A stretch of DNA of 11,881 nucleotides, taken from positions 3,888,713-3,900,593 of the forward strand of contig NZ_CP014226.1 of the NCBI RefSeq assembly GCF_001545155.1, given 5' to 3'. Made by a program: the position numbers and the translations under genes. The notes beneath the pieces were generated by a model. That model was given only the letters and a program-made list of their open reading frames with translations, ran no database searches and had not been told where the DNA came from. Below are positions 1 through 9,796 of this stretch, piece by piece; the first letter of the stretch is position 1; each line of letters starts with the position of its first letter. The DNA comes from Halomonas chromatireducens. GTDB lineage: Bacteria > Pseudomonadota > Gammaproteobacteria > Pseudomonadales > Halomonadaceae.

Positions 1-116
1 ACCGCCCACGCCAGCAGCCTGATGGACAAGTACGTGGGCGGCACCGAAGAGAAGATCGCCGAGCTATTCCAGCGCGCCCGCGACAAGCAGGCGGTGCTGC
101 TGCTCGACGAGGTCGA

Positions 117-117
<1 letters not shown>
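1..117 (+). pseudogene. AAA+ ATPase fragment (internal piece, Walker B region)
   Basis: Frame 1 reads as an internal part of an AAA+ ATPase. A YVGGTEEKIAELF segment near residues 11-23 is followed by the hydrophobic strand and acidic pair of Walker B (AVLLLDEVD, about residues 31-39). This is the stretch between Walker A and the sensor regions of CDC48/FtsH-like and related AAA ATPases, and the DEVD acidic residues would coordinate Mg and activate water for ATP hydrolysis. The 5' part lies outside the window. Similarity to the family stops just after Walker B, and the frame then runs through reverse-strand holB sequence to a TGA at 148-150. The gene is therefore broken at a join rather than naturally ended. 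The exact subfamily and substrate cannot be told from about 39 residues. Confidence 0.7.

Positions 118-119
<2 letters not shown>
112..119. other. Join between AAA+ ATPase fragment and holB 3' end
   Basis: Plus-strand AAA+ coding sequence (ending in the DEVD motif) gives way within a few bases to the reverse-strand C-terminal coding sequence of holB (…LEAWLVRW). Neither gene has its own stop codon at the join. There is no inverted repeat, insertion sequence end or tRNA at the point. A GTCGAC hexamer sits at 112-117, but it is explained by the Val-Asp codons of the AAA+ motif, so it is weak evidence for a cloning join. The cause may be genomic or artefactual. Confidence 0.65.
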
Positions 120-2368
<2,249 letters not shown>

Positions 2369-2370
<2 letters not shown>

Positions 2371-3244
2371 GGCCGATTTGGGCCAGGTCTCCCATGAAGA
2401 CATGCAGAAGGTCATGCAGGACTTCAACGACGAGACCGAAGAGTTCATCGCGCTGAACCTCAACTCCAGCGAGCATATTCGCTCGGTATTGACCAAGGCC
2501 CTGGGCAGCGAACGTGCCACCAGCCTGATCGAGGACGTCCTCGAGTCATCGGGCAGCAGCAGCGGTATCGACTCGCTCAACCTGATGGAAGCCCCCATGG
2601 TGGCGGAGCTGATCCGCGACGAACACCCGCAGATCATCGCTACCATCCTGGTGCATCTGGAGCGTCATCAAGCCGCCGATGTGCTCGAACTGTTCGACGA
2701 CAAGCTGCGCAACGACGTGGTGCTGCGTATCGCCACCTTCAGCGGCGTGCAGCCGGCCGCCCTGCAGGAGCTCACCGAAGTACTGTCGGGCATGCTCGAC
2801 GGCCAGAATCTCAAGCGCAGCAAGATGGGCGGCGTAAGAACCGCGGCCGAGATCCTCAACCTGATGAACTCCAATCAGGAGGAGACCGCCATCGAGACCG
2901 TACGGGCGCACAGCGAAGACCTGGCCCAGAAGATCATCGACGAGATGTTCCTGTTCGAGAATCTCATGGACCTGGACGACCGCAGCATCCAGATGGTGCT
3001 CAAGGAGATCGACACCAACTCGCTGGTGGTGGCGCTCAAGGGGGCACCGGAAGGCCTTATGGAGAAATTCCTGCGCAACATGTCCCGCCGCGCCGCCGAT
3101 CTGATGCGCGAGGACATGGAGGCGCGTGGGCCGATTCGTGTCTCCCAGGTGGAGGCCGAACAGAAGTCGATCCTGCAGGTGGTTCGCCGCCTTGCCGACT
3201 CCGGAGATATCGTGCTGAGCGGCGGGGACGACACCTATGTCTGA
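2369..3244 (+). CDS. fliG: Flagellar rotor switch protein FliG (N-terminus missing)
   Basis: FliG is the C-ring protein that contacts the MotA stator and generates torque; its N-terminal domain anchors it to the FliF MS-ring. The 291 residues from ATG 2369 align with E. coli FliG from about Met41 to the end (331 in total), so the FliF-binding first 40 residues are missing. The middle domain is intact ([13 protein letters not shown], then [13 protein letters not shown], then [13 protein letters not shown]). So is the C-terminal motor domain, with [18 protein letters not shown] and [13 protein letters not shown] carrying the charged torque residues, and an ending GGDDTYV like that of E. coli. 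The ATG here is probably an internal methionine and not the real start, since no ribosome binding site precedes it and the join lies on it. It overlaps fliH by 8 bp. Confidence 0.93.
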
Positions 3245-3983
3245 TCGCTCCCCCTCGCCCCCCGAGCAGTCGGCGTCCTGGCGCCGCTGGCAGATGGGGG
3301 AACTCCAGGATGAGAAACGCCGCAGCGAGGCAGAGCGAGCCGCGAAGCCGGCAGAGGACCACGCGCGCCAGGAGCGTTTTCGCCGTCAGGCCGAGCTCAA
3401 GGCCCTACGCGAGAAGACCCTGCGGGAGGCCAGAGACGAGGGGTTCAAGGCCGGCTTCGATGAGGGACGTGCCCAAGGGCATGCCCAGGGCCTGGAGGAG
3501 GGTCGCCGTGAAGCCGAGCGCGAGCTGAAGCTGCTCACCCGTGAGGTCCTGGCGCCGCTCAAGCCGCTGGCGGAGCAGTTTTCCGAAGCCTTGGCCGTGC
3601 TCGACGAGGAAGTGGCCAACGACATGGTCGAGCTGGCACTGGCCACCGGGCGCCAACTGGCCGGCGAAGCCTTGAAGGCCCGCCCACGACAGGTGCTGGA
3701 ACTGGTCAGGGCACTGCTGCACACCGACCCGCCCCTGACGGGACAGCAGCGCCTATGGCTGCATCCCCTGGACCACAAGCTGGTGGAACAGCATCTCGGC
3801 CAGGAGCTGGGGGCCGCCGGCTGGAAACTTCAGCCCGACGATCAGCTCAGCCGCGGCGGCTGTCGCGTCACCAGCGCCAGCGGCGAGCTCGACGCCACCT
3901 GGGAGAGCCGGTGGCAGGCGGTCAAGGCCCAGGTGCGTCGCCGGCGCCCTGCCACACCCGCAGCGGAAGACGAACAGGAGTGA
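3237..3983 (+). CDS. fliH: Flagellar export ATPase regulator FliH
   Basis: FliH dimers bind the N-terminus of the ATPase FliI, restrain its activity, and dock the complex to FliN and FlhA at the export gate. The product has 248 residues (E. coli 228). Two tryptophans at 15 and 18 (SWRRW) match the N-terminal Trp pair (W7 and W10 in E. coli) that contacts FlhA and FliN. A charged helix follows, then a perfect glycine ladder at residues 69, 73, 77, 81, 85 and 89, the GxxxG dimerisation repeat typical of the family. The C-terminal domain (about 110-230) includes [20 protein letters not shown], which resembles the V/F-ATPase stator subunit E/b fold. Its start overlaps the fliG stop by 8 bp, and the stop lies 5 bp before fliI. 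The C-terminal tail is rich in Arg/Pro/Ala and looks disordered. Confidence 0.92.
   Translation: MSDRSPSPPEQSASWRRWQMGELQDEKRRSEAERAAKPAEDHARQERFRRQAELKALREKTLREARDEGFKAGFDEGRAQGHAQGLEEGRREAERELKLLTREVLAPLKPLAEQFSEALAVLDEEVANDMVELALATGRQLAGEALKARPRQVLELVRALLHTDPPLTGQQRLWLHPLDHKLVEQHLGQELGAAGWKLQPDDQLSRGGCRVTSASGELDATWESRWQAVKAQVRRRRPATPAAEDEQE
3976..3980 (+). promoter_or_regulatory. Ribosome binding site of fliI
   Basis: AGGAG in the last codons of fliH, eight bases before ATG 3989. It supports the short FliI start over an in-frame ATG at 3755 that would lie deep inside fliH. Confidence 0.7.
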
Positions 3984-3988
3984 GCGAC

Positions 3989-5389
3989 ATGCCCGAGACC
4001 CTGGCACAACCACGCAATCCGCACCAGGCACGCTGGCAGCAGACGCTGCAGCATGTCCGCGAGCGCGTGGAGACTGTGCCGGGCTTTCGTGCCAGCGGGC
4101 GCGTACTGCGGGCCACGGGCATGGTAATCGAAGCCATTGGTCTGCGGGTCGCCCTGGGCAACGCCTGTCGCATCGAGCTGGTTTCACCGGGTAGCAGTGA
4201 ATCACCGCGCTTTGCGGAGGCCGAAGTGGTCGGGTTCGCCGGCGAACGACTGTTCCTGATGCCGCTCACGGAGATTACCGGCCTGATGCCGGGTGCCCGC
4301 GTCTACCCACTGGGCGATGGGCCCGACCACACGGCGCGCCGCTTTCCGCTCGGTGAATCCCTGCTGGGCCGGGTGGTGGATGGCAACGGCGAGCCACTCG
4401 ACGGCTTCGGCCCGCTGGACAACGCTCCCCGGGCACCGCTCTCTACCCCGCCGCTCAACCCGCTTGCCCGTGCCCCGATCAACGAGCAGATCGACGTCGG
4501 CATTCGCGCCATCAACGCGCTGCTCAGCGTGGGCCGTGGCCAACGCATGGGGCTGTTCGCCGGATCGGGCGTAGGCAAGTCGGTACTGCTGGGCATGATG
4601 GCCCGCTATACCGGTGCCGATGTCATCGTTGTGGGGTTGATCGGTGAACGGGGACGCGAAGTTCAGGACTTCATCGACAATATCCTCGGCGAAGAGGGCC
4701 GCCGCCGCGCCGTGGTGGTAGCGGCTCCGGCCGACACCTCGCCGCTGCAGCGCCTGCAGGGTGCCGCTTATGCCACGCGCCTGGCCGAAGGCTTCCGCGA
4801 CCAGGGCAAGAACGTGCTGCTGATCATGGATTCGCTGACCCGCTTCGCCATGGCCCAGCGCGAGATCGCACTGGCCATTGGCGAGCCACCCGCAACCAAG
4901 GGCTATCCGCCCTCGGTCTTCGCCAAGATCCCCAGCCTGGTGGAACGCGCCGGCAATGCAGAACGCGGCCGGGGCTCGATTACCGCTTTCTACACGGTGC
5001 TGACGGAAGGCGACGATCAGCAGGATCCGATTGCCGATTCGGCCCGTGCCATTCTCGATGGTCATATCGTACTGTCCCGGACGCTGGCTGAAGCGGGGCA
5101 CTACCCCGCCATCGATATCGAAGCCTCTATCAGTCGCGTCATGACACACATCATCGACGACGAGCAGTTGGCCATGACCCAGGCCTTCAAGCGGCTGTTC
5201 TCTCGCTACCAGCGCAACCGGGACCTGATCAGCGTGGGGGCCTACAGCCCGGGCCACGACCCCCAGCTCGACGAGGCAGTCCAGCGCTATCCGCTGCTGG
5301 AGCAGTTCCTCCAGCAGAGCATTCATGAAAATGCCTCGATCGAGGCCTCTCGACAGGTTCTTACTGAGACCCTAGGAGTCAGGCAATGA
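3989..5389 (+). CDS. fliI: Flagellum-specific export ATPase FliI
   Basis: FliI is the F1-beta-like hexameric ATPase that helps unload chaperones and deliver export substrates to the flagellar type III gate on the cytoplasmic face. The product has 466 residues (E. coli 457). It contains an N-terminal beta-barrel domain, Walker A AGSGVGKS at residues 191-198 (Lys197), a [11 protein letters not shown] segment with the catalytic Glu, Walker B LLIMD ending at Asp281 followed by [12 protein letters not shown], and the [19 protein letters not shown] block. The C-terminal [16 protein letters not shown] is also characteristic. The start at 3989 is preferred because of its ribosome binding site and the match to family length; upstream in-frame codons are fliH read in another frame. 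Its stop overlaps the fliJ start in an ATGA. Confidence 0.97.
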   Translation: MPETLAQPRNPHQARWQQTLQHVRERVETVPGFRASGRVLRATGMVIEAIGLRVALGNACRIELVSPGSSESPRFAEAEVVGFAGERLFLMPLTEITGLMPGARVYPLGDGPDHTARRFPLGESLLGRVVDGNGEPLDGFGPLDNAPRAPLSTPPLNPLARAPINEQIDVGIRAINALLSVGRGQRMGLFAGSGVGKSVLLGMMARYTGADVIVVGLIGERGREVQDFIDNILGEEGRRRAVVVAAPADTSPLQRLQGAAYATRLAEGFRDQGKNVLLIMDSLTRFAMAQREIALAIGEPPATKGYPPSVFAKIPSLVERAGNAERGRGSITAFYTVLTEGDDQQDPIADSARAILDGHIVLSRTLAEAGHYPAIDIEASISRVMTHIIDDEQLAMTQAFKRLFSRYQRNRDLISVGAYSPGHDPQLDEAVQRYPLLEQFLQQSIHENASIEASRQVLTETLGVRQ

Positions 5390-5841
5390 GTGCATCATCA
5401 CAGCTTGCCATGCTGGGCGATCTCGCCCGGGATGCCCGCGACCAGGCCGGCCAACTGCTGGCCGGTGAGCGCATGAGCGAACGTCAGGTTGCTGCCCAGC
5501 TCGACGCCCTCAGCCAATATCGGCTGGAATACGCAGAGCGGCTTCAGGCGGCCATGCGAGACGGCATCGATCCTGCCAGCATGCATAACTACCAGCAGTT
5601 CCTCGCCTCCCTGGATGCTGCCCTCCAGCGCGCCAGGGACGCACTGGACTCGCAGCAGCAGCGCGTTCAGCAGAGCCAGCAACAGTGGCAACAGGAGCAG
5701 AAGCGCCTGTCGGCCTACGACACTCTTTCCTCCCGCCGCAACGCCGAACTGCAGAAGCACGAAGCGCGGCGCGAGCAACGCAACAGTGACGAAATGGCCG
5801 CCGGAAGGCTGCTTCGCCAGCGCCCCGAGCGCGATTCGTGA
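5386..5841 (+). CDS. fliJ: Flagellar export chaperone/stalk protein FliJ
   Basis: FliJ is the small coiled-coil protein that sits in the centre of the FliI hexamer like F1 gamma, links it to FlhA and helps recycle chaperones. The 151-residue product matches the family length (E. coli 147). It is almost entirely charged or polar helix: an N-terminal helix with [12 protein letters not shown], a YRLEYAERL segment resembling the conserved tyrosine/leucine part of FliJ near residues 46-54, the [12 protein letters not shown] segment near 69-80, and a long Gln-rich coiled coil (about 85-110, [16 protein letters not shown]). The start is fixed by the 4-bp ATGA overlap with fliI, suggesting coupled translation. 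Sequence conservation is low in this family, so identity rests on position, size and helical pattern. Confidence 0.9.
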   Translation: MSASSQLAMLGDLARDARDQAGQLLAGERMSERQVAAQLDALSQYRLEYAERLQAAMRDGIDPASMHNYQQFLASLDAALQRARDALDSQQQRVQQSQQQWQQEQKRLSAYDTLSSRRNAELQKHEARREQRNSDEMAAGRLLRQRPERDS

Positions 5842-5849
5842 TCCGAGCC

Positions 5850-5854
5850 AGGAG
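5850..5854 (+). promoter_or_regulatory. Ribosome binding site of fliK
   Basis: AGGAG six bases before ATG 5861. It supports this start rather than an in-frame ATG at 5489 lying inside fliJ. Confidence 0.75.
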
Positions 5855-5860
5855 ATCGCA

Positions 5861-7141
5861 ATGGATATTCAGATGATGCTGTCCGCCCTTCCGGGCAAGC
5901 CCATGAGCAAGGCCCAGCCGGGTGCCGAAGCAGCCGGTGGCCACTTCGCCCTGGCCCTGGCCGGTGCCGGTCGATCGCAGCCGGATGCCAAGGCAGCGCT
6001 CCCCGCCCAGCTGTCTGCCCAGCAGCAAGAAGGCGCCAGGCCCTCCATGGCGGCACAGCAGGTGCTGCTACAGGCCCTGAGCGTCCATGATCCGGATCTT
6101 GTTGCGGACATGGAAGCGGTGCCCCTGCCCGACACGCTGTCACTCTCCGACATCATGGAGCGCCTGACGCTGATCGAGGGAAATCAGCCCGCCGGGACTC
6201 GTCCGCTTGTCGATGCCACTGACCCGCAAACAATCAACATGCAAGCAATAGCCGAGCAGGCTGCCGTAGCAGAGCCTGATTCGTCTGCCGACCACGCCGT
6301 TGCTGCTCTCGCAGCAGCCGATGCGCTACGTCAGGCCGCCCCCCCCGCTCGCCCCCTCGGTGACGCCCCTGCAACTGCGAAGGTATCGCTGAATGGCGCC
6401 CAGGCTCTCTCGACACCACAGCAAGCAAGTCGAGATGTGGCTGAAAGCACGCCGCGCCCGGGCTTCCTCGCCCAGATCGATTCAAGCACGGCCGAGAGAC
6501 CCATGCGGACCGCTGAATTTGTCCGAACTGCCGAGACGGCTGCCGTACCTCAGCTGACCGCAGGAGACCTGCGTGGCATGAGCACGGATACGCTCCGCCC
6601 GGCGGTTATCGAACCGACAGCGCCAAGCCTGCAGACAGCCCAACAGCCCGCCGGCACTGCAACCCAGGCCATGCCAACCCCGGCAACACCTGCCCAGGCC
6701 AGCCTGCCCGCGCCGGTGCAAGGCCAGGCCTGGACCGGCCAGCTTGGCCAGCAGCTGGTGCAGTTTGCCCGCCTCGGGGGCGAGCAGCAGATCGAGATGA
6801 AGCTCAACCCGGCCGAGCTGGGTCCGCTCTCCATCACCCTGAAGATGACCGAGCAGGGAGCACAGGCGCAGTTCCTCTCCGCCCATGCACAGGTACGCCA
6901 GGTACTCGAGCAGGCCATTCCGCAGCTGCGCGAAGCTCTGGCCGAACAGGGTATTTCCCTGGGAGAGACCTCGGTCGGCGAGCAGCGTCAGCAAGAGGGC
7001 CAGGCCTTTGCCAGCCAAGAGAACCAGCGGGGCAGCGGGGCCGATGAGACAGACGCCCATCTGCCTTCCGCGACCGATATCGGCCTGGCAGAGAATGTAA
7101 CGGGCGTCAGCCTGGATGGCCGGGTGAATCTCTACGCCTGA
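5861..7141 (+). CDS. fliK: Flagellar hook-length control protein FliK
   Basis: FliK is a secreted ruler that measures hook length and switches the export gate (through FlhB) from hook to filament substrates. The product has 426 residues (E. coli 375). The first ~280 residues are rich in Ala, Gln, Pro and Thr with little predicted structure, as expected for the ruler region. The C-terminal hook domain is clear: QQLVQFARLGGEQQIEMKL, then the hallmark LNPAELGPLSITLKM, AQFLSAHAQVRQVLEQAIPQL and LREALAEQGISL, followed by a Gln/Ser-rich tail. An eight-C run at 6339-6346 falls in the variable part. The gene begins 19 bp after fliJ and is followed by the largest gap in the cluster. Conservation is confined to the C-terminal third, which is normal for the family. 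Confidence 0.93.
   Translation: MDIQMMLSALPGKPMSKAQPGAEAAGGHFALALAGAGRSQPDAKAALPAQLSAQQQEGARPSMAAQQVLLQALSVHDPDLVADMEAVPLPDTLSLSDIMERLTLIEGNQPAGTRPLVDATDPQTINMQAIAEQAAVAEPDSSADHAVAALAAADALRQAAPPARPLGDAPATAKVSLNGAQALSTPQQASRDVAESTPRPGFLAQIDSSTAERPMRTAEFVRTAETAAVPQLTAGDLRGMSTDTLRPAVIEPTAPSLQTAQQPAGTATQAMPTPATPAQASLPAPVQGQAWTGQLGQQLVQFARLGGEQQIEMKLNPAELGPLSITLKMTEQGAQAQFLSAHAQVRQVLEQAIPQLREALAEQGISLGETSVGEQRQQEGQAFASQENQRGSGADETDAHLPSATDIGLAENVTGVSLDGRVNLYA
6339..6346 (+). repeat. C8 homopolymer inside fliK
   Basis: Eight consecutive C residues within codons for Ala-Pro-Pro. Slippage here would frameshift fliK before its C-terminal domain. The run is short, and no other evidence of phase variation is visible. 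Confidence 0.6.
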
Positions 7142-7255
7142 GACAAATTGCCAAGATAGGGCCGTTCGCGCGGTCTGTTCCTTTCATCACGACCCGCGCG
7201 ATTTCCGCATACTGCCCTTTTCCGGCTGGACAAACATTTCACGATAGGCAAGGCA
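7142..7255 (+). promoter_or_regulatory. fliK-fliL intergenic gap, probable fliL operon promoter region
   Basis: At 114 bp this is the only substantial non-coding stretch in the flagellar cluster. It falls where enterobacteria start the separate fliLMNOPQR transcript. The DNA is more AT-rich than the flanking genes. I could not find a convincing sigma-54 (GG-N10-GC), sigma-28 or sigma-70 promoter, nor a clear FlhDC box; an AAATTGCCAAGATAGGG stretch at 7145-7161 only loosely resembles half of one. The operon start here is inferred from position. Confidence 0.45.
7166..7201 (+). repeat. 8-bp GC-rich inverted repeat between fliK and fliL
   Basis: TCGCGCGG at 7166-7173 pairs perfectly with CCGCGCGA at 7194-7201 across a 20-base pyrimidine-rich spacer. 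No T-run follows, so it is a poor intrinsic terminator. It could be a weak hairpin in the fliK 3' or fliL 5' untranslated region, or an operator-like dyad. The function is unknown. Confidence 0.45.
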
Positions 7256-7729
7256 ATGGCGAAATCGACGGGTGGCTCATCCAAGCTGCTGTGGCTGATG
7301 ATACTGCTGGTACTGATGTCCACGGCGGCAGCCGGGGTAGCAATCTATCTGGTCATGAACGATCGCAGTGATGGCTCCGGCAACATGCAGGGACAGCAGC
7401 TCGAGCGTCAGGCGCCGATCTTTCTCAAGATCGACCCCTTCACCGTGAACCTCGCCGACGACGACTTCGGTTCCCGACTACTGTATGCCGGGCTGTCGTT
7501 GAAGGTAGGCAACGAGGAGACACGTGCGCTTCTCCATGAACACATGCCCCAGGTGCGCAGCCGCCTCTTGATGCTGTTTTCCGGCAAGCAGGCAAGCGAG
7601 CTCACTTCACCGGAGGGCAAGCGTCGCCTCGGCGACGAAGTCATCGCCGTTCTCTCCGAACCGCTGACCCAGCCGCAGCCACCCCTGGATATACGGGACG
7701 TGCTGTTCACCGAGTTCATCGTGCAATAA
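7256..7729 (+). CDS. fliL: Flagellar basal body-associated protein FliL
   Basis: FliL is a single-pass inner-membrane protein around the stator that helps stator recruitment and motor output, especially under load. The product has 157 residues (E. coli 154). A lysine-containing start is followed by one strong transmembrane helix (about 11-33, LLWLMILLVLMSTAAAGVAIY) and a linker. The periplasmic domain then begins at APIFLKIDPFTVNL and contains the conserved YAGLSLKVGNEE and MPQVRSRLLMLFSGK segments, ending in DVLFTEFIVQ, the typical C-terminus. It leads the presumed fliLMNOPQR unit after the 114-bp gap, and fliM follows after 18 bp. A purine-rich AGGCAAGG just before ATG 7256 may act as the ribosome binding site. 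Confidence 0.94.
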   Translation: MAKSTGGSSKLLWLMILLVLMSTAAAGVAIYLVMNDRSDGSGNMQGQQLERQAPIFLKIDPFTVNLADDDFGSRLLYAGLSLKVGNEETRALLHEHMPQVRSRLLMLFSGKQASELTSPEGKRRLGDEVIAVLSEPLTQPQPPLDIRDVLFTEFIVQ

Positions 7730-7747
7730 CCGGGTGCCCCTGCCACC

Positions 7748-8794
7748 ATGTCCCAAGACGATCTGCTGTCACAGGATGAGATCGACGCCCTGCTAAAGGG
7801 GGTCAGCGGAGACGACGAACCTGCTGCAGGCAGCAGTGAGGCGTCTCGCATCCGTCCCTATGATCCCGCGTCCCAGCATCGCGTCATACGCGAGCGCCTG
7901 CAGGCCCTGGATATCATCAACGAACGCTTCGCGCGGCATTTCCGCATGGGGCTGTTCAACCTGCTGCGCCGTAGTGCGGACATTACAGTGGATTCGGTAC
8001 GCTACCAGAGCTACAGCGATTTCTCGCGCAACGTGCCGGTGCCGACCAATATCAATATCATCGCCATGAAGCCGCTGCGCGGTTCGGCGCTGATCGTATT
8101 CCCCCCCAACCTGGTTTTCATGGTGGTGGACAACCTGTTCGGCGGCGACGGACGCTTCCTGACCAAGTCCGAGGGAAGGGAGTTCACCAACACCGAACAG
8201 CGCATCATTCAGCGGCTTCTACGACTGGCCATCGAAGCCTACGAGGAGTCGTGGAAGTCCGTCTATCCGCTGGAGATCCAGTATCTTCGCTCGGAGATGC
8301 AGTCCAAGTTCGCCAATATCACCAACTCGCCAAACGAGATCGTGGTAAATACCAACTTCAATATCGAAGTCGGCAATCTCTCCAGCAATTTCCAGATCTG
8401 CATTCCCTATACAATGGTCGAGCCAGTGCGGGACCTGCTGGCCAACCCGCTCAACGACAGCCATCACGACCAGGACGGTACCTGGTCGAAGCGCATGGCC
8501 GGCCAGATCCGCCACTCTGAGGTGGAGCTCATCGCCAATTTTGCCGATGTTCCCAGCCGCATTGCTCATGTAATGGCGCTGAAGGTCGGGGACGTACTGA
8601 CGTTGGAGCTTCCGGAAACCGTTTTCGCCAGCGTGGATGGCGTTCCGGTCATGGAGTGCGACTACGGCAGCCAGCACGAGCAGCGCGCGCTGCGTGTCAT
8701 TCGCATCATCGATCATGGTGCGCAGAACTCAGTTTCACCTGATGCCTTCAAGAAGGGCGCTGCGCCTCAAGCCAAGGAATCCAAGCATGACTGA
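7748..8794 (+). CDS. fliM: Flagellar motor switch protein FliM
   Basis: FliM is the C-ring protein that receives phospho-CheY and passes the signal to FliG to reverse rotation. The product has 348 residues (E. coli 334). The N-terminal CheY-P binding helix is textbook (LSQDEIDALLKG at residues 7-18). A flexible linker follows, then the CheC-like middle domain with NERFARHFRMGLFNLLRR, the FliG-contact region near GGDGRF, and the C-terminal SPOA domain (about 255-325) with the VGDVLTLELPETVFASVDGVP pattern shared with FliN. No strong Shine-Dalgarno is visible in the 18-bp gap after fliL, so coupling to fliL translation is plausible. Its last codons overlap the fliN start by 8 bp. Confidence 0.97.
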   Translation: MSQDDLLSQDEIDALLKGVSGDDEPAAGSSEASRIRPYDPASQHRVIRERLQALDIINERFARHFRMGLFNLLRRSADITVDSVRYQSYSDFSRNVPVPTNINIIAMKPLRGSALIVFPPNLVFMVVDNLFGGDGRFLTKSEGREFTNTEQRIIQRLLRLAIEAYEESWKSVYPLEIQYLRSEMQSKFANITNSPNEIVVNTNFNIEVGNLSSNFQICIPYTMVEPVRDLLANPLNDSHHDQDGTWSKRMAGQIRHSEVELIANFADVPSRIAHVMALKVGDVLTLELPETVFASVDGVPVMECDYGSQHEQRALRVIRIIDHGAQNSVSPDAFKKGAAPQAKESKHD

Positions 8795-9362
8795 TCCCAA
8801 GAAACCCGATCAGAATATTCCCGACGACGACCCCTGGGCGGAAGCCATGGCCGAACAGGAAGCGGCGGAAACCCCGGCCGAAGACGACCCCTGGGCGGAA
8901 GCCATGGCTGAGCAGGAAGCAGCCAGCGGCCCAGCTGACGATGACGACCCCTGGGCCGAGGCGCTGGCCGAGCAGGAAGCCAGCGAGTCCAGCGAACAGC
9001 AAGCAGCAAGCGCTGCCCAGGCTGCCTCTGCACCGGTTGCCCAGGCGGCCGGCGACCGCATTTTCCGTCCCCTGGACAAGGGCAGCGAAGCCGGTACGGC
9101 TCGCGACCTGGAAATGATCATGGATATCCCGGTCAAGCTGACCGTGGAGCTGGGCCGCACCAAGCTGACCATCAAGCAACTGCTGGAACTCGCCCAGGGT
9201 TCTGTGATTGAGCTGGACGGCCTGGCCGGTGAGCCCATGGACATACTGATCAACGGCTACCTGATCGCCCAGGGTGAAGTGGTCGTGGTGGATGACAAGT
9301 ACGGCATCCGTATCACCGAGATCATTACACCCTCCGAAAGGGTCCAGAAGCTCAACCGATGA
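8787..9362 (+). CDS. fliN: Flagellar motor switch protein FliN with triplicated N-terminal motif
   Basis: FliN forms the base of the C-ring, binds FliH and so docks the export ATPase, and takes part in switching. The product has 191 residues, longer than E. coli FliN (137). The extra length is all N-terminal. A motif DDPWAEAMAEQEA occurs at residues 14-26, 33-45 and (as DDPWAEALAEQEA) 53-65, whereas E. coli has one DDLWAEALSEQ. An Ala/Gln/Ser linker follows to about 89. The SPOA domain (about 110-185) is nearly enterobacterial: MDIPVKLTVELGRTKLTIKQ, GSVIELDGLAGEPMDILING, and [12 protein letters not shown] at the end. ATG 8787 is chosen because it overlaps the fliM stop and gives the family's MTD/MSD start; an in-frame ATG at 8637 lies inside fliM. 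Confidence 0.96.
   Translation: MTDPKKPDQNIPDDDPWAEAMAEQEAAETPAEDDPWAEAMAEQEAASGPADDDDPWAEALAEQEASESSEQQAASAAQAASAPVAQAAGDRIFRPLDKGSEAGTARDLEMIMDIPVKLTVELGRTKLTIKQLLELAQGSVIELDGLAGEPMDILINGYLIAQGEVVVVDDKYGIRITEIITPSERVQKLNR
8826..8981 (+). repeat. Three tandem imperfect repeats in the fliN 5' region
   Basis: Units of 39 bp at 8826-8864, 8883-8921 and 8943-8981, with start-to-start spacing of 57 and 60 bp, each encode a DDPWAEA(M/L)AEQEA peptide. Units 1 and 2 are almost identical in DNA, and unit 3 differs at several third positions plus a Met-to-Leu change. This suggests an older and a more recent duplication. The spacer codons differ in length and sequence. Confidence 0.9.
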
Positions 9363-9796
9363 AAGACACCCCCTCCTCCGAGGCTCAGGCAACAGGGCTG
9401 GAGTCTCTGGCTGTCGGCGGCGATGCCCTGGTAGGCATGGCGACGCTGGGCAAGACCGCTGCCGCCCTGGGACTGGTCATCGCCATCATCCTGGTCTGCA
9501 CGGCGCTGCTGAAGCGCTGGGGGCCACAGCGTCGTGCCGCCGGAGGGCATTTGCAGATCGTCGGCAGTACCGTCTTGGGAAGCCGCGAGCGACTGGTGAT
9601 CGTGGAGGTGGAAGGCACCTGGCTCATCCTCGGCGTGGGCGGTGGCCAGATCAACAAGCTGCATGAACTGGCGGCACCCGAGCGGCCCAGCGAGCCTGAA
9701 ATCGCCGAGCTGCAGGGGGAGCGTTTTGCCACCCGCTTTGCCCGTGCCCTCAAGCACAACGCCGGACTGGGAGGCCCCGGTCGGGGAACGTCATGA
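9359..9796 (+). CDS. fliO: Flagellar export gate assembly protein FliO
   Basis: FliO is a small membrane protein that scaffolds or stabilises FliP during assembly of the FliP-FliQ-FliR export gate. The product has 145 residues (E. coli 121). A short N-terminal tail is followed by one transmembrane helix at about 33-51 ([19 protein letters not shown]) capped by KRW, then a cytoplasmic domain with the family pattern [29 protein letters not shown], and a charged tail. The start is an ATGA overlap with the fliN stop, and the stop is an ATGA overlap with the fliP start. Sequence conservation is modest, so the call relies on topology, this motif block and position. Confidence 0.9.
   Translation: MKDTPSSEAQATGLESLAVGGDALVGMATLGKTAAALGLVIAIILVCTALLKRWGPQRRAAGGHLQIVGSTVLGSRERLVIVEVEGTWLILGVGGGQINKLHELAAPERPSEPEIAELQGERFATRFARALKHNAGLGGPGRGTS

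Noticed and set aside
2371..2646. Reverse-strand extension of the mltG frame giving a 286-residue protein with a novel N-terminus
   Set aside because: The extra 92 residues are antisense of conserved fliG codons and show no MltG signature; the extension only exists because of the join.
3755..3988. Upstream extension of fliI giving 544 residues
   Set aside because: It overlaps fliH in another frame, and the ATG at 3989 has a good ribosome binding site and gives the family length.
4202..5326. 374-codon open frame on the minus strand
   Set aside because: It lies wholly opposite fliI, which is strongly conserved. Long antisense frames are expected in high-GC codon usage, and the translation has no family pattern.
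7226..7242. Sigma-54-like promoter before fliL
   Set aside because: A GG is present, but the base pair ten positions downstream is CA rather than the required GC.
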